Positions 26,764 through 39,200 of a DNA stretch of 64,000 bases are shown in pieces. Position numbers and translations under genes: made by a program. The notes below the pieces were generated by a model that saw nothing but the letters and a program-made list of their open reading frames with translations, ran no database searches and was not told the origin of the DNA. How positions within the stretch are numbered: the stretch's first letter is position 1; every line of letters starts with the position of its first letter. The stretch is from Phoronis australis. Lineage: Eukaryota; Phoronida; Phoronidae. The stretch covers positions 1,513,630 to 1,577,629 of the forward strand of contig NMRA01000028.1 of the NCBI GenBank assembly GCA_002633005.1, given 5' to 3'.

Positions 26764-29700
26764 AATCACAATCACACTCACAAACGTGCACATTATTCTC
26801 TCTCCGAGCCTCTTGCCAATGTTTACACGGAGAAGAAGCCCAACTACTTTTGTTGAAATTCAGCATCTTTGCCGTTTGGATGATAATTATATTTTTCATT
26901 CATATAGTTTATCTCCAGTTCGTTTTTAAAAACTGTAAAACAAGGGTTTGTCCAGCAAGGCTAATAATTTCCACTCGGAACGAAGTTTCCTCAGTTGAAT
27001 CATTTCAACTCAGTGGTAGACTAAGTGTTTTCTAACTGTGAGCAAAGCATTTCAAAGGTGGGAGAAATCTTTTATACAATGATCTTAAAATGATGAGAAA
27101 TCAGAAAATACAGAAAACGCAATCGTTATGATTGTCTTGCATAAACCACACAGTGGTCCGTCTCATTATTCAAATACAAGCAAATATATTTGCTATAGTA
27201 ATACGTTTGACCAGTTAGATAATTCTAGATTTGATTTCTTTGTATCCCCTTGAAATGAAAAACGTGGGGATCAAGTTTGATTCCAATTATATGGACTAAA
27301 TGGTTAGTGATGGCCGGAATGATATTCAGAAGTTATTTGAAAAAGTTGTCACGAATCATAAAAAATACTCATATTTGTTATTTTGGTTTAGCCAGAGTTT
27401 TTTAGCAGGAGAAGGAAGTTAGTGTGACTACGTGGTTGCATGATCTTGCATTTTTGCCTTCAAAACAGAAACATTACCCTTTGGAAAAAGCGGTAAAACA
27501 CATCGAAAGACAAATTTCGTTTATGCTTCGCCAAGAATTCCCCGGTCCGCGTGTCCGTATACTTTCTCCAAAAGTCGCTGAAAAATCGTTTGTCTTCCAA
27601 AAAAGTCGATTTCTTTCCGTTTATTTTGTGGATTAAAGTATACGTCTTTGGTGAAAAAATCTTGAAAACTCGTAAAATCCAAATCCTACAACCATTACAA
27701 ATGGTGAAAAACAGGTAGGCAGCAAATTCAAATTCTACTTTCCGAGTCGGCTCTTTGCCGACCTAACCCGGCGGCTGAAATGTAAACTAATTACGAAGAC
27801 CAGGTACTTGTATCAGTGAGTGTGACAGGAGGTTCAGATTTTAAGTCCCAAATGACATCCACATTCCCAAAGGTTTGCAACGGCGTCGCTCGTTGGCGTC
27901 GGCTCTCAGCTTTGATGGCAACTTGGCCTGGCCCGCATGACGTTAATTCCATCATCGTGTAACTCTCCAAGAAGTGACATTCCTTAACGAGGTTGTGCGA
28001 CTTCACAAAAACAGGAAAATAGAGGCTACCGATTCATCATTGGGCCCTCTTTCCGTAAGCGTCCTCGTAAGAAGTTATCAAATAAAGACACAAAAAGGGT
28101 GGCCGCACGGATGCCATGAACGGCTTCCTCCAAAGGCTTGGCTCTACATATGAAAAGATCTGTAATTTCAAAAAACAGGAAACGAGCAGCAATTGATGCA
28201 ACTCGTCAGTTTCTTTTTTTTATGAAGTGATACACAATTTCGAGAAAAAAAAAACGAAAAAATGAGAGCGACAGGTGTCTCCATCATCCCTTGTCAGAGA
28301 GGGACCCTACATTCCCTGAATTTTAAAATCCAAATTAAAATGCTCTACAAAAGCTGTGCTTTACAAATTTTCTCAAGTTTTCTCAAATGTTTTCTTCGTG
28401 AGGCACGTCTCCCCGCTTCTAACGGCCCTGTCTTAATGGTCATGTTCGTGGTTATGTCGCAGTTGGGAAAAGCCAGCTAGATATCCTTACAATAAAAATA
28501 AAAATAAATCAAAATACATCATTAGCCGTTGAATATGAAATTAATTAAAATGTTATAAAAAAGAGACAGAAAAATTATACTTTCGTACACTTAACGCACT
28601 CACACATCTTGGAAATAACAAGAGAATGCTTCCATTATTAAGTATTTAGACACAAAATGTATTACTATTAACGGTAACTTATATTTCTTTATCTGAAATT
28701 ATGTTACGATAAGAGGAAAAATACGCCCGTTTCTTCTTAAACAATACACTTAACTGGAAAATTTTATCCCTTTAAAAAGATGATTTTACTGCGTACAACA
28801 GTGACGGAAATTAGCAAGTGATTAAAATATAAAAACTGGTAATCAGCCCCATTGGCATCCTATGCAAAACACGCGACTGCCGCAAAAAGTTAAATGTCTG
28901 GAACATGCATACGTACAAACGCGGCACTCTGCTGAAGTCAATAGCCAAATATTAACATTGCGCACAACTGCTAACATTGGGTACACGAATTAAGTAAATA
29001 TGAAGACGACCATCCATCATTCGCTTTTGTTGCCCCAGTACAAAACCTGTTGACAATGCAGTTAATGCAGCTATTAGTACAGTCTATCGAGCTGAACATA
29101 CATCTGAGTTGTCTTTGGTTTGCTCTTGGCATACATTGAACTACGCTTACCAAAACATTTTACAATCCATTGTATTACCGTAGAAGATGCTCTCTAGTCT
29201 GTGCTCCGTCATAGCGACGTTGTGAGGAGGGTAGATTTCTTCGGGTATGTCTGAAACACGATTTTTTAGAATTGTGGCGACACTCTCCAAACCCGCCGAG
29301 GAAAGGAATGACCTAGACATTGTCTCTATGTTACCATGGTTCCGTAAGAAAACTGCCGAAGTGTTTCGTGATTTGAAGACAGGTAATTACCAAAACACTC
29401 ACAACCACTTCCTTTTACTTGATGGCTGTATTCTGTTCTAGTCACAGAATAATCTTTCGAGATTTCCGAACATTATGAAAACTCCACTGACCTTACGTTG
29501 TTTATGACTAATACACGTACAGCACATTGCTTGTAGTGAGTGACTAGATTAAAACATGCAGTGGAGTCCATTTTGGTTAAATAAAACTGGGCTCAGGGTT
29601 GACTCGTATGAATTATGGGTTTGAATGCACCGATGGGCCTCATAAAAACAGCGTGGTGTATTGAGAACTAACGCGATTACCCAAGATTAAAAATATGCCG

Positions 29701-30014
29701 AGACAGTCCTAAGGTGTATTTTGGCAAAAATAAATTAAAAAACACGCCTACTAAAGAGTTCAGAAACATCCATACATGGGGTCATTCTCGTTAATAGCGG
29801 GGGAGGGGAGGTAAGATAACTTTGCGTCACCTCCCGTCCAGAACTGCAGCACCCGAACATTAACTTATTAGCTGCAAGTCGTTTTTCTCGTGCAGATATT
29901 CTGGTTGACATCATCAAGAACTGTCGGTTCGTCACACTTCCATCCGATGGCGCGGTTATCAAGCAAGGGGATCATGGAGACTGGTAATATATGATATCGA
30001 TAATGTTTTTTAAA
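26764..30014 (+). repeat. 3.2-kb direct duplication, copy 1 (contig-end overlap)
   Basis: Matches 30016-33210 along its whole length. It stops exactly at the 'n' at 30015, and the other copy starts exactly after it. Small indels give a net 57-bp difference, including about 60 bp near 28128-28190 absent from copy 2. The last 850 bp align without indels and almost without substitutions. It carries exon-like segments 29270-29382 and 29896-29983, equivalent to the first two recognised exons of the CNBD gene. Confidence 0.9.
29270..29983 (+). pseudogene. Duplicate copies of CNBD2-like exons A and B
   Basis: 29270-29382 and 29896-29983 encode the same peptides as 32466-32578 and 33092-33179 (IVATLSKPAEERNDLDIV and DILVDIIKNCRFVTLPSDG), with intact splice sites. 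Most likely a second allele retained by the assembler. If real, splicing B1 to A2 would still be in frame (2 nt + 1 nt), adding 67 codons. Confidence 0.6.
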
Positions 30015-30015
30015 N

Positions 30016-33000
30016 AATCACAATCACACTCACAAACGTGCACATTATTCTCTCTCCGAGCCTCTTGCCAATGTTTACACGGAGAAGAAGCCCAACTACT
30101 TTTGTTGAAATTCAGCATCTTTGCCGTTTGGATGATAATTATATTTTTCATTCATATAGTTTATCTGCAGTTCGTTTTTAAAAACTGTAAAACAAGGGTT
30201 TGTCCAGCAAGGCCAATAATTTCCACTCGGAACGAAGTTTCCTCATTTGAATCATTTCAACTCAGTGGTAGTGTTTTCTAACTGTGAGCAAAGCATTTCA
30301 AAGGTGGGAGAAATCTTTTATACAATGATCCTAAAATGATGAGAAATCAGAAAATACAGAAAACGCAATCGTTATGATTGTCTTGCATAAACCACACAGT
30401 GGTCCGTCTCACTATTCAAACACAAGCAAATATATTTGCTATAGTAATACGTTTGACCTGTTAGATAATTCTAGATTTGGTTTCTTTGTATCCCCTTGAA
30501 ATGAAAAACGTGGGGAACAATTTTGATTCCAATTATATGGACAAAATGGTTAGTGATGGCCTGAATGATATTCAGAAGTTATTTGAAAAAGTCGTCACAA
30601 ATCATGAAAAATACTCATATTTGTTATTTTGGTTTAGCCAGAGTTTTTTAGCCCGAGAAGGAAGTTAGTGTGACTACGTGGTTGGATGATTTTGCATTTT
30701 TGCCTTCAAAAAAGAAACATTACCCTTTGGAAAAAGCGGGAAAACACATCGAAAGACAAATTTCGTTTATGCTTCGCCAAGAATTTCCCGGTCCGCGTGT
30801 CCGTATACTTTCTCCAAAAGTCGCTGAAAAATCGTTGTCTTCCGAAAAGTCGATTTCTTTCCGGTTATTTTGTGGATTAAAATATACGTCTTTGTTGAAA
30901 AAATCTTGAAAACTCGTAAAATCCAAATCCTAAACCCATTACAAATGGTAAAAAACAGGTAGGCAGCAAATTCAAATTCTATTTTCCGAGTCGGCTCTTT
31001 GCCGACCTAACCTGGCAGCTGAAATGTAAACTAATTACGAAGACCAGGTACTTGTATTAGTGAGTGTGACAGGAGGTTCAGATTTTAAGTCCCAAATGAT
31101 ATCCACATTCTCAAAGTTTGGCAACGACGTCGCTACTTGGCGTCGGCTCTTAGCTTTGATGGCAACTTGGCCTGGCCCGCATGACGTTAATTCCATCATC
31201 GTGTAACTCTCCAAGAAGTGACATTCCTTAACGAGGTTGTGCGACTTCACAAAAACAGGAAAATAGAGGCTACCGATTCATCATTGGGCCCTCTTTCCGT
31301 GAGCGTCTTCGTAAGAAGTTATCAATTAAAGACACGAAGAGGGTGGCCGCACGGATGCCAAGAAACGAGCAGCAATTGATGTAACTCGTCAGTTTCTCTA
31401 TTTTTATGAAATGATACACACTTTCGAAAAAAAACACGAAAAAATGAGAGCGACAGGTGTCTCCATCATCCCTTGTCAGAGAGGGACCCTACATTCCCCG
31501 AATTTTAAAATCCAATGAATTAAAATGCTCTACAAAAGCTGTGCTTTACAAATTTTCTCAAATTTTCTCAAATGTTTTCTTCGTGAGGCACGTCTCCCCG
31601 CTTCTACTATAACGGCCCTGCTTTAATGATCATGTTCGTGGATATGTCGGGGTTGGGAAAAGCCAGCTAGATATCCTTACAATAAAAATAAAAATAAATC
31701 AAAATACATCATTAGCCGTTGAATATGAAATTAATTAAACTGTTATAAAAAAGACACAGAGAAATTATACTTTCGTACACTTAACGCACTCACACATCTT
31801 GGAAATAACAAGAGAATGTTTCCATTTAAATAGGTATTTAGACATAATATGTATTACTATTAACGGTAACTTATATTTCTTTATCTGAAATTATGTTACG
31901 ATAAGAGGAAAAATACGCCCGTTTCTTCTTAAACAATACAATTAACTGGAAAATTTTATCCCTTCAAAAAGCTGATTTTACTACGTACAACAGTGACGGA
32001 AATTAGCAAGAGATTAAAATATCGAAACTGGTAATCAGCCCCATTGACATCCTATGCAAAACACGCGACTGCCGCAAAAAGTTAAATGTCTGGAACATGC
32101 TTAAATACGTACAAACGCGGCACTCCGCTGAAGTCAATAGCCAAATATTAACATTGCGCACAACTGCTAACATTGGGTACACGAATTAAGTAAATATGAA
32201 GACGACCATCCATCATTCGCTTTTGTTGCGCCAGTACAAAACCTGTTGACAATACAGTTAATGCAGCTATTAGTACAGTCTATCGAGCTGAACATACATC
32301 TGAGTTGTCTTTGGTTTGCTCTTAACATATATTGAACAACGCTTACCAAAACATTTTACAATCCATTGTATTACCGTAGAAGATGCTCTCTAGTCTGTGC
32401 TCCGTCATAGCGACGTTGTGAGGAGGGTAGATTTCTTCGGGTATGTCTGAAACACGATTTTTTAGGATTGTGGCGACACTCTCCAAACCCGCCGAGGAAA
32501 GGAATGACCTAGACATTGTCTCTATGTTACCATGGTTCCGTAAGAAAACTGCCGAAGTGTTTCGTGATTTGAAGACAGGTAATTACCAAAACACTCACAA
32601 CCACTTCCTTTTACTTGATGGCTGTATTCTGTTCTAGTCACAGAATAATCTTTCGAGATTTCCGAACATTATGAAAACTCCACTGACCTTACGTTGTTTA
32701 TGACTAATACACGTACAGCACATTGCTTGTAGTGAGTGACTAGATTAAAACATGCAGTGGAGTCCATTTTGGTTAAATAAAACTGGGCTCAGGGTTGACT
32801 CGTATGAATTATGGGTTTGAATGCACCGATGGGCCTCATAAAAACAGCGTGGTGTATTGAGAACTAACGCGATTACCCAAGATTAAAAATATGCCGAGAC
32901 AGTCCTAAGGTGTATTTTGGCAAAAATAAATTAAAAAACACGCCTACTAAAGAGTTCAGAAACATCCATACATGGGGTCATTCTCGTTAATAGCGGGGGA

Positions 33001-33210
33001 GGGGAGGTAAGATAACTTTGCGTCACCTCCCGTCCAGAACTGCAGCACCCGAACATTAACTTATTAGCTGCAAGTCGTTTTTCTCGTGCAGATATTCTGG
33101 TTGACATCATCAAGAACTGTCGGTTCGTCACACTTCCATCCGATGGCGCGGTTATCAAGCAAGGGGATCATGGAGACTGGTAATATATGATATCGATAAT
33201 GTTTTTTAAA
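30016..33210 (+). repeat. 3.2-kb direct duplication, copy 2
   Basis: Starts at the first base after the gap 'n' and runs to 33210, after which the sequence is single-copy. It contains the CNBD2-like exons that join correctly to the rest of that gene. Confidence 0.9.
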
Positions 33211-36200
33211 AGTTCTTAAACAATAAAGCAATAGGTCTCAATTAAGGAAAGACAGTCATCCAATTTTCATTTAATTACGATTAATATATAAAACACATAA
33301 AGTATAAACGTTGTATGGCGCTAAAACTTGAGATATATTTTTTAAAATTATAGGTAACAATTGAGTTCAAATTGATGATCACTCATTTATAACAACAATG
33401 GCACTAGAACTTGAAGAACATTTGACAAACGGTCTCTATCGTCACCATTTATTCGCCAACGCCGAGTTCCTCATTGATTTTCATATTTCCAGCATGTACA
33501 TTGTGCTCAGTGGACAAGTGTCGGTGTACATCCAGTACGCCAAAGATAAGGACAAAACTGATACAGGAGAACAAGATGAGTTCATGACAGAAGAAACCGT
33601 TGACAAAGGAGTGGAGAGGTCTCTATCTCAAACTACAAAGAAGAGTTTTGTAAAAATAGCAAAAAAAGTCCAGAGCAAAACTGAAGAAGAAAAAGAGCAA
33701 CTCAAGAAAGAGGAAATGAGATCTGAAAAAATGAAACAGTTGTACGGAACATACGTGTGTAGTTTAGGTAAGCTATACAGCATTTTACAGTGGTAACTAT
33801 GTGTCTCGTGAAGATACCCTATTGACCATGAAACTCTTATCATAGCCTACTAGGTATTGCACGGTACCCATCGACCGAATAGAGAATTGCCCAAGAATTG
33901 AATCGCTTCTTGCTATAGAAACCGGAATATTAGCAACCGACTCGATGAGTGTATTGGCTCCCAAAGAATTTAATTTTCTGTATAGGTATAGGGATTCCCA
34001 GTAATATTTGAAGCTTGAAGTGTCTCACAAAAGCAAAGAGCTATCATTAAAACAAAGGGTTCATAAAAGCCAAGACGTGTTGCGGACAAATTCTCAAAAG
34101 CTATCAGTTGTTACCAAATATAACCTCAAGTTGACAATGTATACTTTCGTGGCAACGAAGAAACATGCACAGAAATACACCGAACAACCCGTTCCGGATA
34201 TTAGCGTATAGGTGTGAAGCTTGGTACAATGCGTTCGTACTCAGCGGTGGAATCAACACGATGTGGTTTTTTTTTTCTACATAATTTGGTGTGGAATGTT
34301 TTTGTCAGTAATATCGGTACAGAAAAAAGCTCGAGTTATGTAGGCCTACTTACAGTTTTCTGTGAAAATGTAATTTTACCATTAATTAATAAATTCCGAC
34401 TTGGTATCAGGAAAGCCATATTTCATAATCCTAATTCAGGTCCCGGAACAACATTTGGAGAAGTTGCACTTCTGACGGACGACTGCGTAAGGACAGCGTC
34501 CATTGTATGCGATACCACCAGTGATCTCTTGATTATTGAGAGGCAATTGTATGAGAGGTCTGTAAGAAAAATACTCGCCAAAGAGTTTGAGGACAGGGAA
34601 AAATTCATCGAAGGTTTGTAGATTATTCAGTCACGACTGTGTTATTGTATCAAAAATGATGCCCAAAAGCCAAATACGTAAGGTAACAGAGATTGTTACT
34701 CGGACACAGACTTTTTATAACATTTTAGGTCACCACCAAATCCCACATTGTTCTAAGTATTCTTGTAAATGCAAAATAATACCAGGCCGGGAAATCAGAA
34801 CAACGCACACTGTCTGCCCGGGGTATTTCCCTCATTGCATTCCAAGGACATGTACTACAAAAGGACTTGCCGTTACCACAATAGTTCCAGAGCGCAATTG
34901 CCTGAGTTGGGGTATTTTTGGCCAGGTCACCGTTTTTTCAACATTTTTTGTCATGAATATGTAATTCATAGAAAACCCATCGGTTACGGAAAACGCTTTA
35001 CGTGAGGACATTGGGTGTGTTCTCCCTCAGCATAACATTTCATGTCTTGCCCTGTTTCTATGACATTTTAAGTCTCCTTGTTATACTACAACAGAGTGGG
35101 AAATCAGGGCCTTTTTGGACAAATCGCAAAATTGCTACTATAGAGACAAATTTCGCTGAGATTACCCTTAAGAGAGGATCAGATTCTACGTTGCTATTGA
35201 GAACTGGAGGGCTGGGGCAAGTTTTTCGGTGAATAAACTTATCAGAAAATCAAGCCTAAACAATGGCAACAGTGCAAGACTTGGTCCAGCAACCTCACTT
35301 TAATGGTCATAAAAGAGAAGGTGTGATACAAAGAAAGATTAACGACGCAAACTAGAAACATTGCGTCATTAACATTTGAAGGCCATCCTGGTGTTGACCT
35401 GTCACGTTATTTCATGTTTTAGGATCGTCACTTTTTTCGAAATGGCCATCCAAGTTTAGAAAGCAGCTTGCAATGGCAATGACACGAATAGAACTTCCTT
35501 TTGAAAGAGTTCTCATTAAGCAAGGAGACCCTGTAACTGCCATCTATTTTATTGTCAGGTAGGTGATACCTAGATAAGCTTACGCCCGGCTTCAGCTCTA
35601 TTTACAGCTCAAACACGATGCCTCAGTCACATCAGAAATAAAAGCTCGAGTTTTTAATGTATGACCGCATTCAGCGCCATTCTAAAAAAAATAACACAAA
35701 CACTGCATACGATGTCAACGTGTATACTTTTTAAAGTAACTACTGAGCGCCTTCATTAAGAATACGATTTGTTGTGGATTGTTGTGGATTAGATTTCCCT
35801 ATTTTACAACGTAGTGGAGTTTGTAGATTGTGACTAGATTCGCCGCCACCAACTTGATTTGTTCAAATTCACTTCATCTTGACGTAACCATGCCCGCGCC
35901 CAGTGGGCAAAGGTCCGCCTCAGAGAAACAAAGACTCCGAAAAAGTAGAAGACGTTACAAAGTCCACTAAAAAGGCAAGAACTAACAAAATGCGGCAAAT
36001 GCACTGTTCATAGCTCTGAACGTAACCCCTGAATAATCGTAGTAAAACGTCCACGTTCTCAAGAATTCGAGCCCCCCAATTTTTAGGCTAGGTGCTCTCA
36101 TGGTAATGCATGGGCGTACCCAGGGAGGCTCGAACGAGCCCCCCAATTTGGCGAATTTGGCAAAAAGGTCCGCCTCAGCAAAACAAAAAGTACGAGCAAA

Positions 36201-39200
36201 CGAGACAAAAGTCCACAAAATCCCACGGGAAGTCGGAGCGGATGCACAATTCGTGAGCCTGAACCTAGTGGCCGGGTTTTTTTAGTCCTCGTTAACTTTT
36301 TTCACTGAAAGGTTCACACACAGAAAAATTCGAGCCCTCCTATACTTTGGGCTGGGTGCGCGCATGTAATGATAACTGTGTGTGTGGCTTTACCGAGAAG
36401 AAAACATTTGTACTATCAGTAAAACTGTTCTCACGTTTGCAGAGGAGAGCTGAAGATTACCATGGACCCAGACAAACATGTAACGCAGTACAGAAATATT
36501 TGGTCACCACCTGGTACTGAAGATGCTCAGATGTAAGTAGCTACGGCATCATAACACGAACACAAATTGATTCCACCACAAAAAAATGCGGATGTGGGTG
36601 GAGCATTGGCAAACTCCATGAGTTCCCGGGCATTAGCCGTTAGGCAAATTTGCTGACCACTGTAAAGATTTAAATATGTGAAAAAGAAAGTCGGACAAAT
36701 GTGAAAGAGGCTTGGAACGCGAAAAACTACATTGATTCTGTGCTACTGAAACATAATTCAGCCCGTTAACCAGGTACTTTTACGGTTTGTTCGTAACGAT
36801 TTTGAATTTCTGTTGATGTCAAAGCATTTCTCCTTTGGTTTCAAATTACAAAAAGAACAACCTGTCAACTGCTCGCCACTTCGTCGATTTTTTCCCACAA
36901 GGCAAAGCACGTTTCCTTATTTGGTAAAGCAAAACATGGACGTAGAACGTTTTTTTATATGAGAATGTGACCTTTGACCTTTGATGTAAACAAACAATGG
37001 CAACTTCAAGCAGCAGCCAGTCCGATTAAGAGGCAATTGATGCAAGTCCTAAGTGTTTAAAATCATAGTTATAACGGTATCGCAATGTTTAAATATATTC
37101 TAAATAGCACTTGGAATTCTTTTCGGAAAATTGGTTGCTTCGCTGACTTGCCTAACATTGTGCTGTCGACCTCAGTGTCGGTCAGCTGTTTGTCGAATGA
37201 CTGTGAGCACATGCACTCATTTATCTAAGTGGGAGGGAGATTAGAAACTCTGTGGTGATTACAGAGTTTTTCCTACGCACTTAATTAGAAAATCGTGAAT
37301 TTTGTGATCTTTTCTGAAAATTACTTCGCGGAGGAAGTAGATGTTGTAAGAAGGTACTTTGGCCAAGAATTGTCTAAAAGATATGTTCGACGAACTTTCG
37401 CGATCCATGCCTCTTCAAATTTGACCGAGCAAATTTGATGAAGGTGAGGGCGGAGGGACCTTTTGGCGAGCGAAGCAAAGCAACGTAAAACAGCGCTCAT
37501 GCGCATTGAACAATGATATTTCAATGTTTGTATAACTGGACGATTTATCGACTGTTACCTAACTAAGAGAATTAAATACAAATGATCTTGAAAATATTAT
37601 TAATCATAAGAAATCAATAATTTAACATAGTTATTCCACGGTTTTCTAATCAGAAATGAAGGAAAACCAGATAAAGGCAAAAGAAGAAGCCGCCGACCAC
37701 ACAGTCACCACACCCCCTTAGGAGTCTCATCAGAGTATGTGGATATTTGTTTCCAAAGCAACATGGAGGTATTAGGTAAGACACGCACACGTTAGGTGCA
37801 TCTTTATCGATCTTTATTCCTACGTTTACAAAAAAAGAGAAATTACTATTAAATGCAACAGGTGAATGTAATTTATTCATTTATTTATTATTGTGATATT
37901 TAAAATGAGGGTGGCCTCTTCAGTGATAGCACTGCTTTCCAAGAGGGCCCTTATAATATTGCCCGTTTGATCAAATGTCGCAAGCACCGTCGTGGACATG
38001 TTAACGTGAAGACGAGGCTGTAAGAGCGAAACGTTGCAACTGACGCTAGTTGCAAAATTTTCACCTTCAAACAAGCCGCAATAATGAACAGTGCAAAATA
38101 AAATCAAAGTTAGATCGTCTTAGCTTCTGCCGGATTTCCGACTTTGATAAAACGGGCCTGTGGGCGATCAAGCCGAAGCTTGAGTGCTTTGTGTGCAGGC
38201 GATAGATTTGGACATTTAGTCAAATATTGAACACCTTCAAATCTATATATAACTTAATTATTACAGAAGAAAAAATGAAATCACATCGTTTTATTCTAGA
38301 GAGGAACTGTAAAATGGTTAAATAATCTTACCGACCAATGTAAAGCTCGGACTGTTGCCGATGGAAATTACGAACCTTATGATGAGAAGACGGACACAAA
38401 ATGTGAAGGACAGAAGAAAAATGGGAAGGACAGGGTTGTGAAAGAAGCGCTATCGTTTGATTTATTAACGTCATTAAAACATGTAGTAAACATCAGCTAT
38501 TGAAGTGTACACCATGAGCAGTAATACATCAGTTGAGGGTCGAACCATGCATTTCCTAGAGCTGAACTTACTTTTACATCCTTAGTACTGTAATGGGAGT
38601 TACTGTTTGAAATTTTAGCCCAAGAAACAGAGAAATAACACGAGATAACCCTAAATGAACAAACGACCTGTTCTTCCCACCACATTCAAGCTGTTCCCGG
38701 CAATTTATCGTCCGTCCTTCGATTTTTCAGGTGAGTCCTTCCCACCTGCAGGACCATCCTTCCCATTTCTTTCCGTCTTTGGGTCTTTCCTTCCCATCGC
38801 CAATCCGGTGTTCATATTGAATCATCACTATAGTCTCAGGATTTTGTTGCTTTGACAATTCAAAATCATAACAGTACGCCTAACCCGAAACTTTAAAATC
38901 TCTCGACAGGTGATATGGAAGTATTCCTAGGCTTGACGACATTTTCTTGCACCGCTGTAAGTACGCAACCAACTGACGTTGTGGTGATTGACCTGAAGCA
39001 CTTCGACAGACTTGTGACCAAGAGAAACCCGGCTTCGGTGGAACAAATGCAAACGGTTTTAGCATCACGTATATCAGAGAGATTCACTAAACACATTCAA
39101 AGGAGGGTGCCGTTTACAACATACTTGCTAGAAAAATGTCTGGAATTGGTGAACCCTACACCCGATGAAATGACTTTAGCTTTGGCTGAAATCAATCAGA

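Noticed and set aside
26661-27035. 124-codon + strand frame in duplication copy 1
   Set aside because: Hydrophobic and Cys-rich, continued in copy 2 only by shared DNA; no motif or splice support, and its 5' part is outside the duplicated sequence.
28260-28480. CRISPR-like or operon structure
   Set aside because: No regularly spaced direct repeats anywhere in the window fit a CRISPR, and genes are intron-rich and eukaryotic.
33398-33492. ATG-started extension (MALELEEHLTNG) upstream of CNBD2-like exon C
   Set aside because: An acceptor at 33491-33492 with correct phase joins exon B to give GDHGDCMYIVLSGQVSV, the expected domain sequence; the upstream codons are intron read-through.
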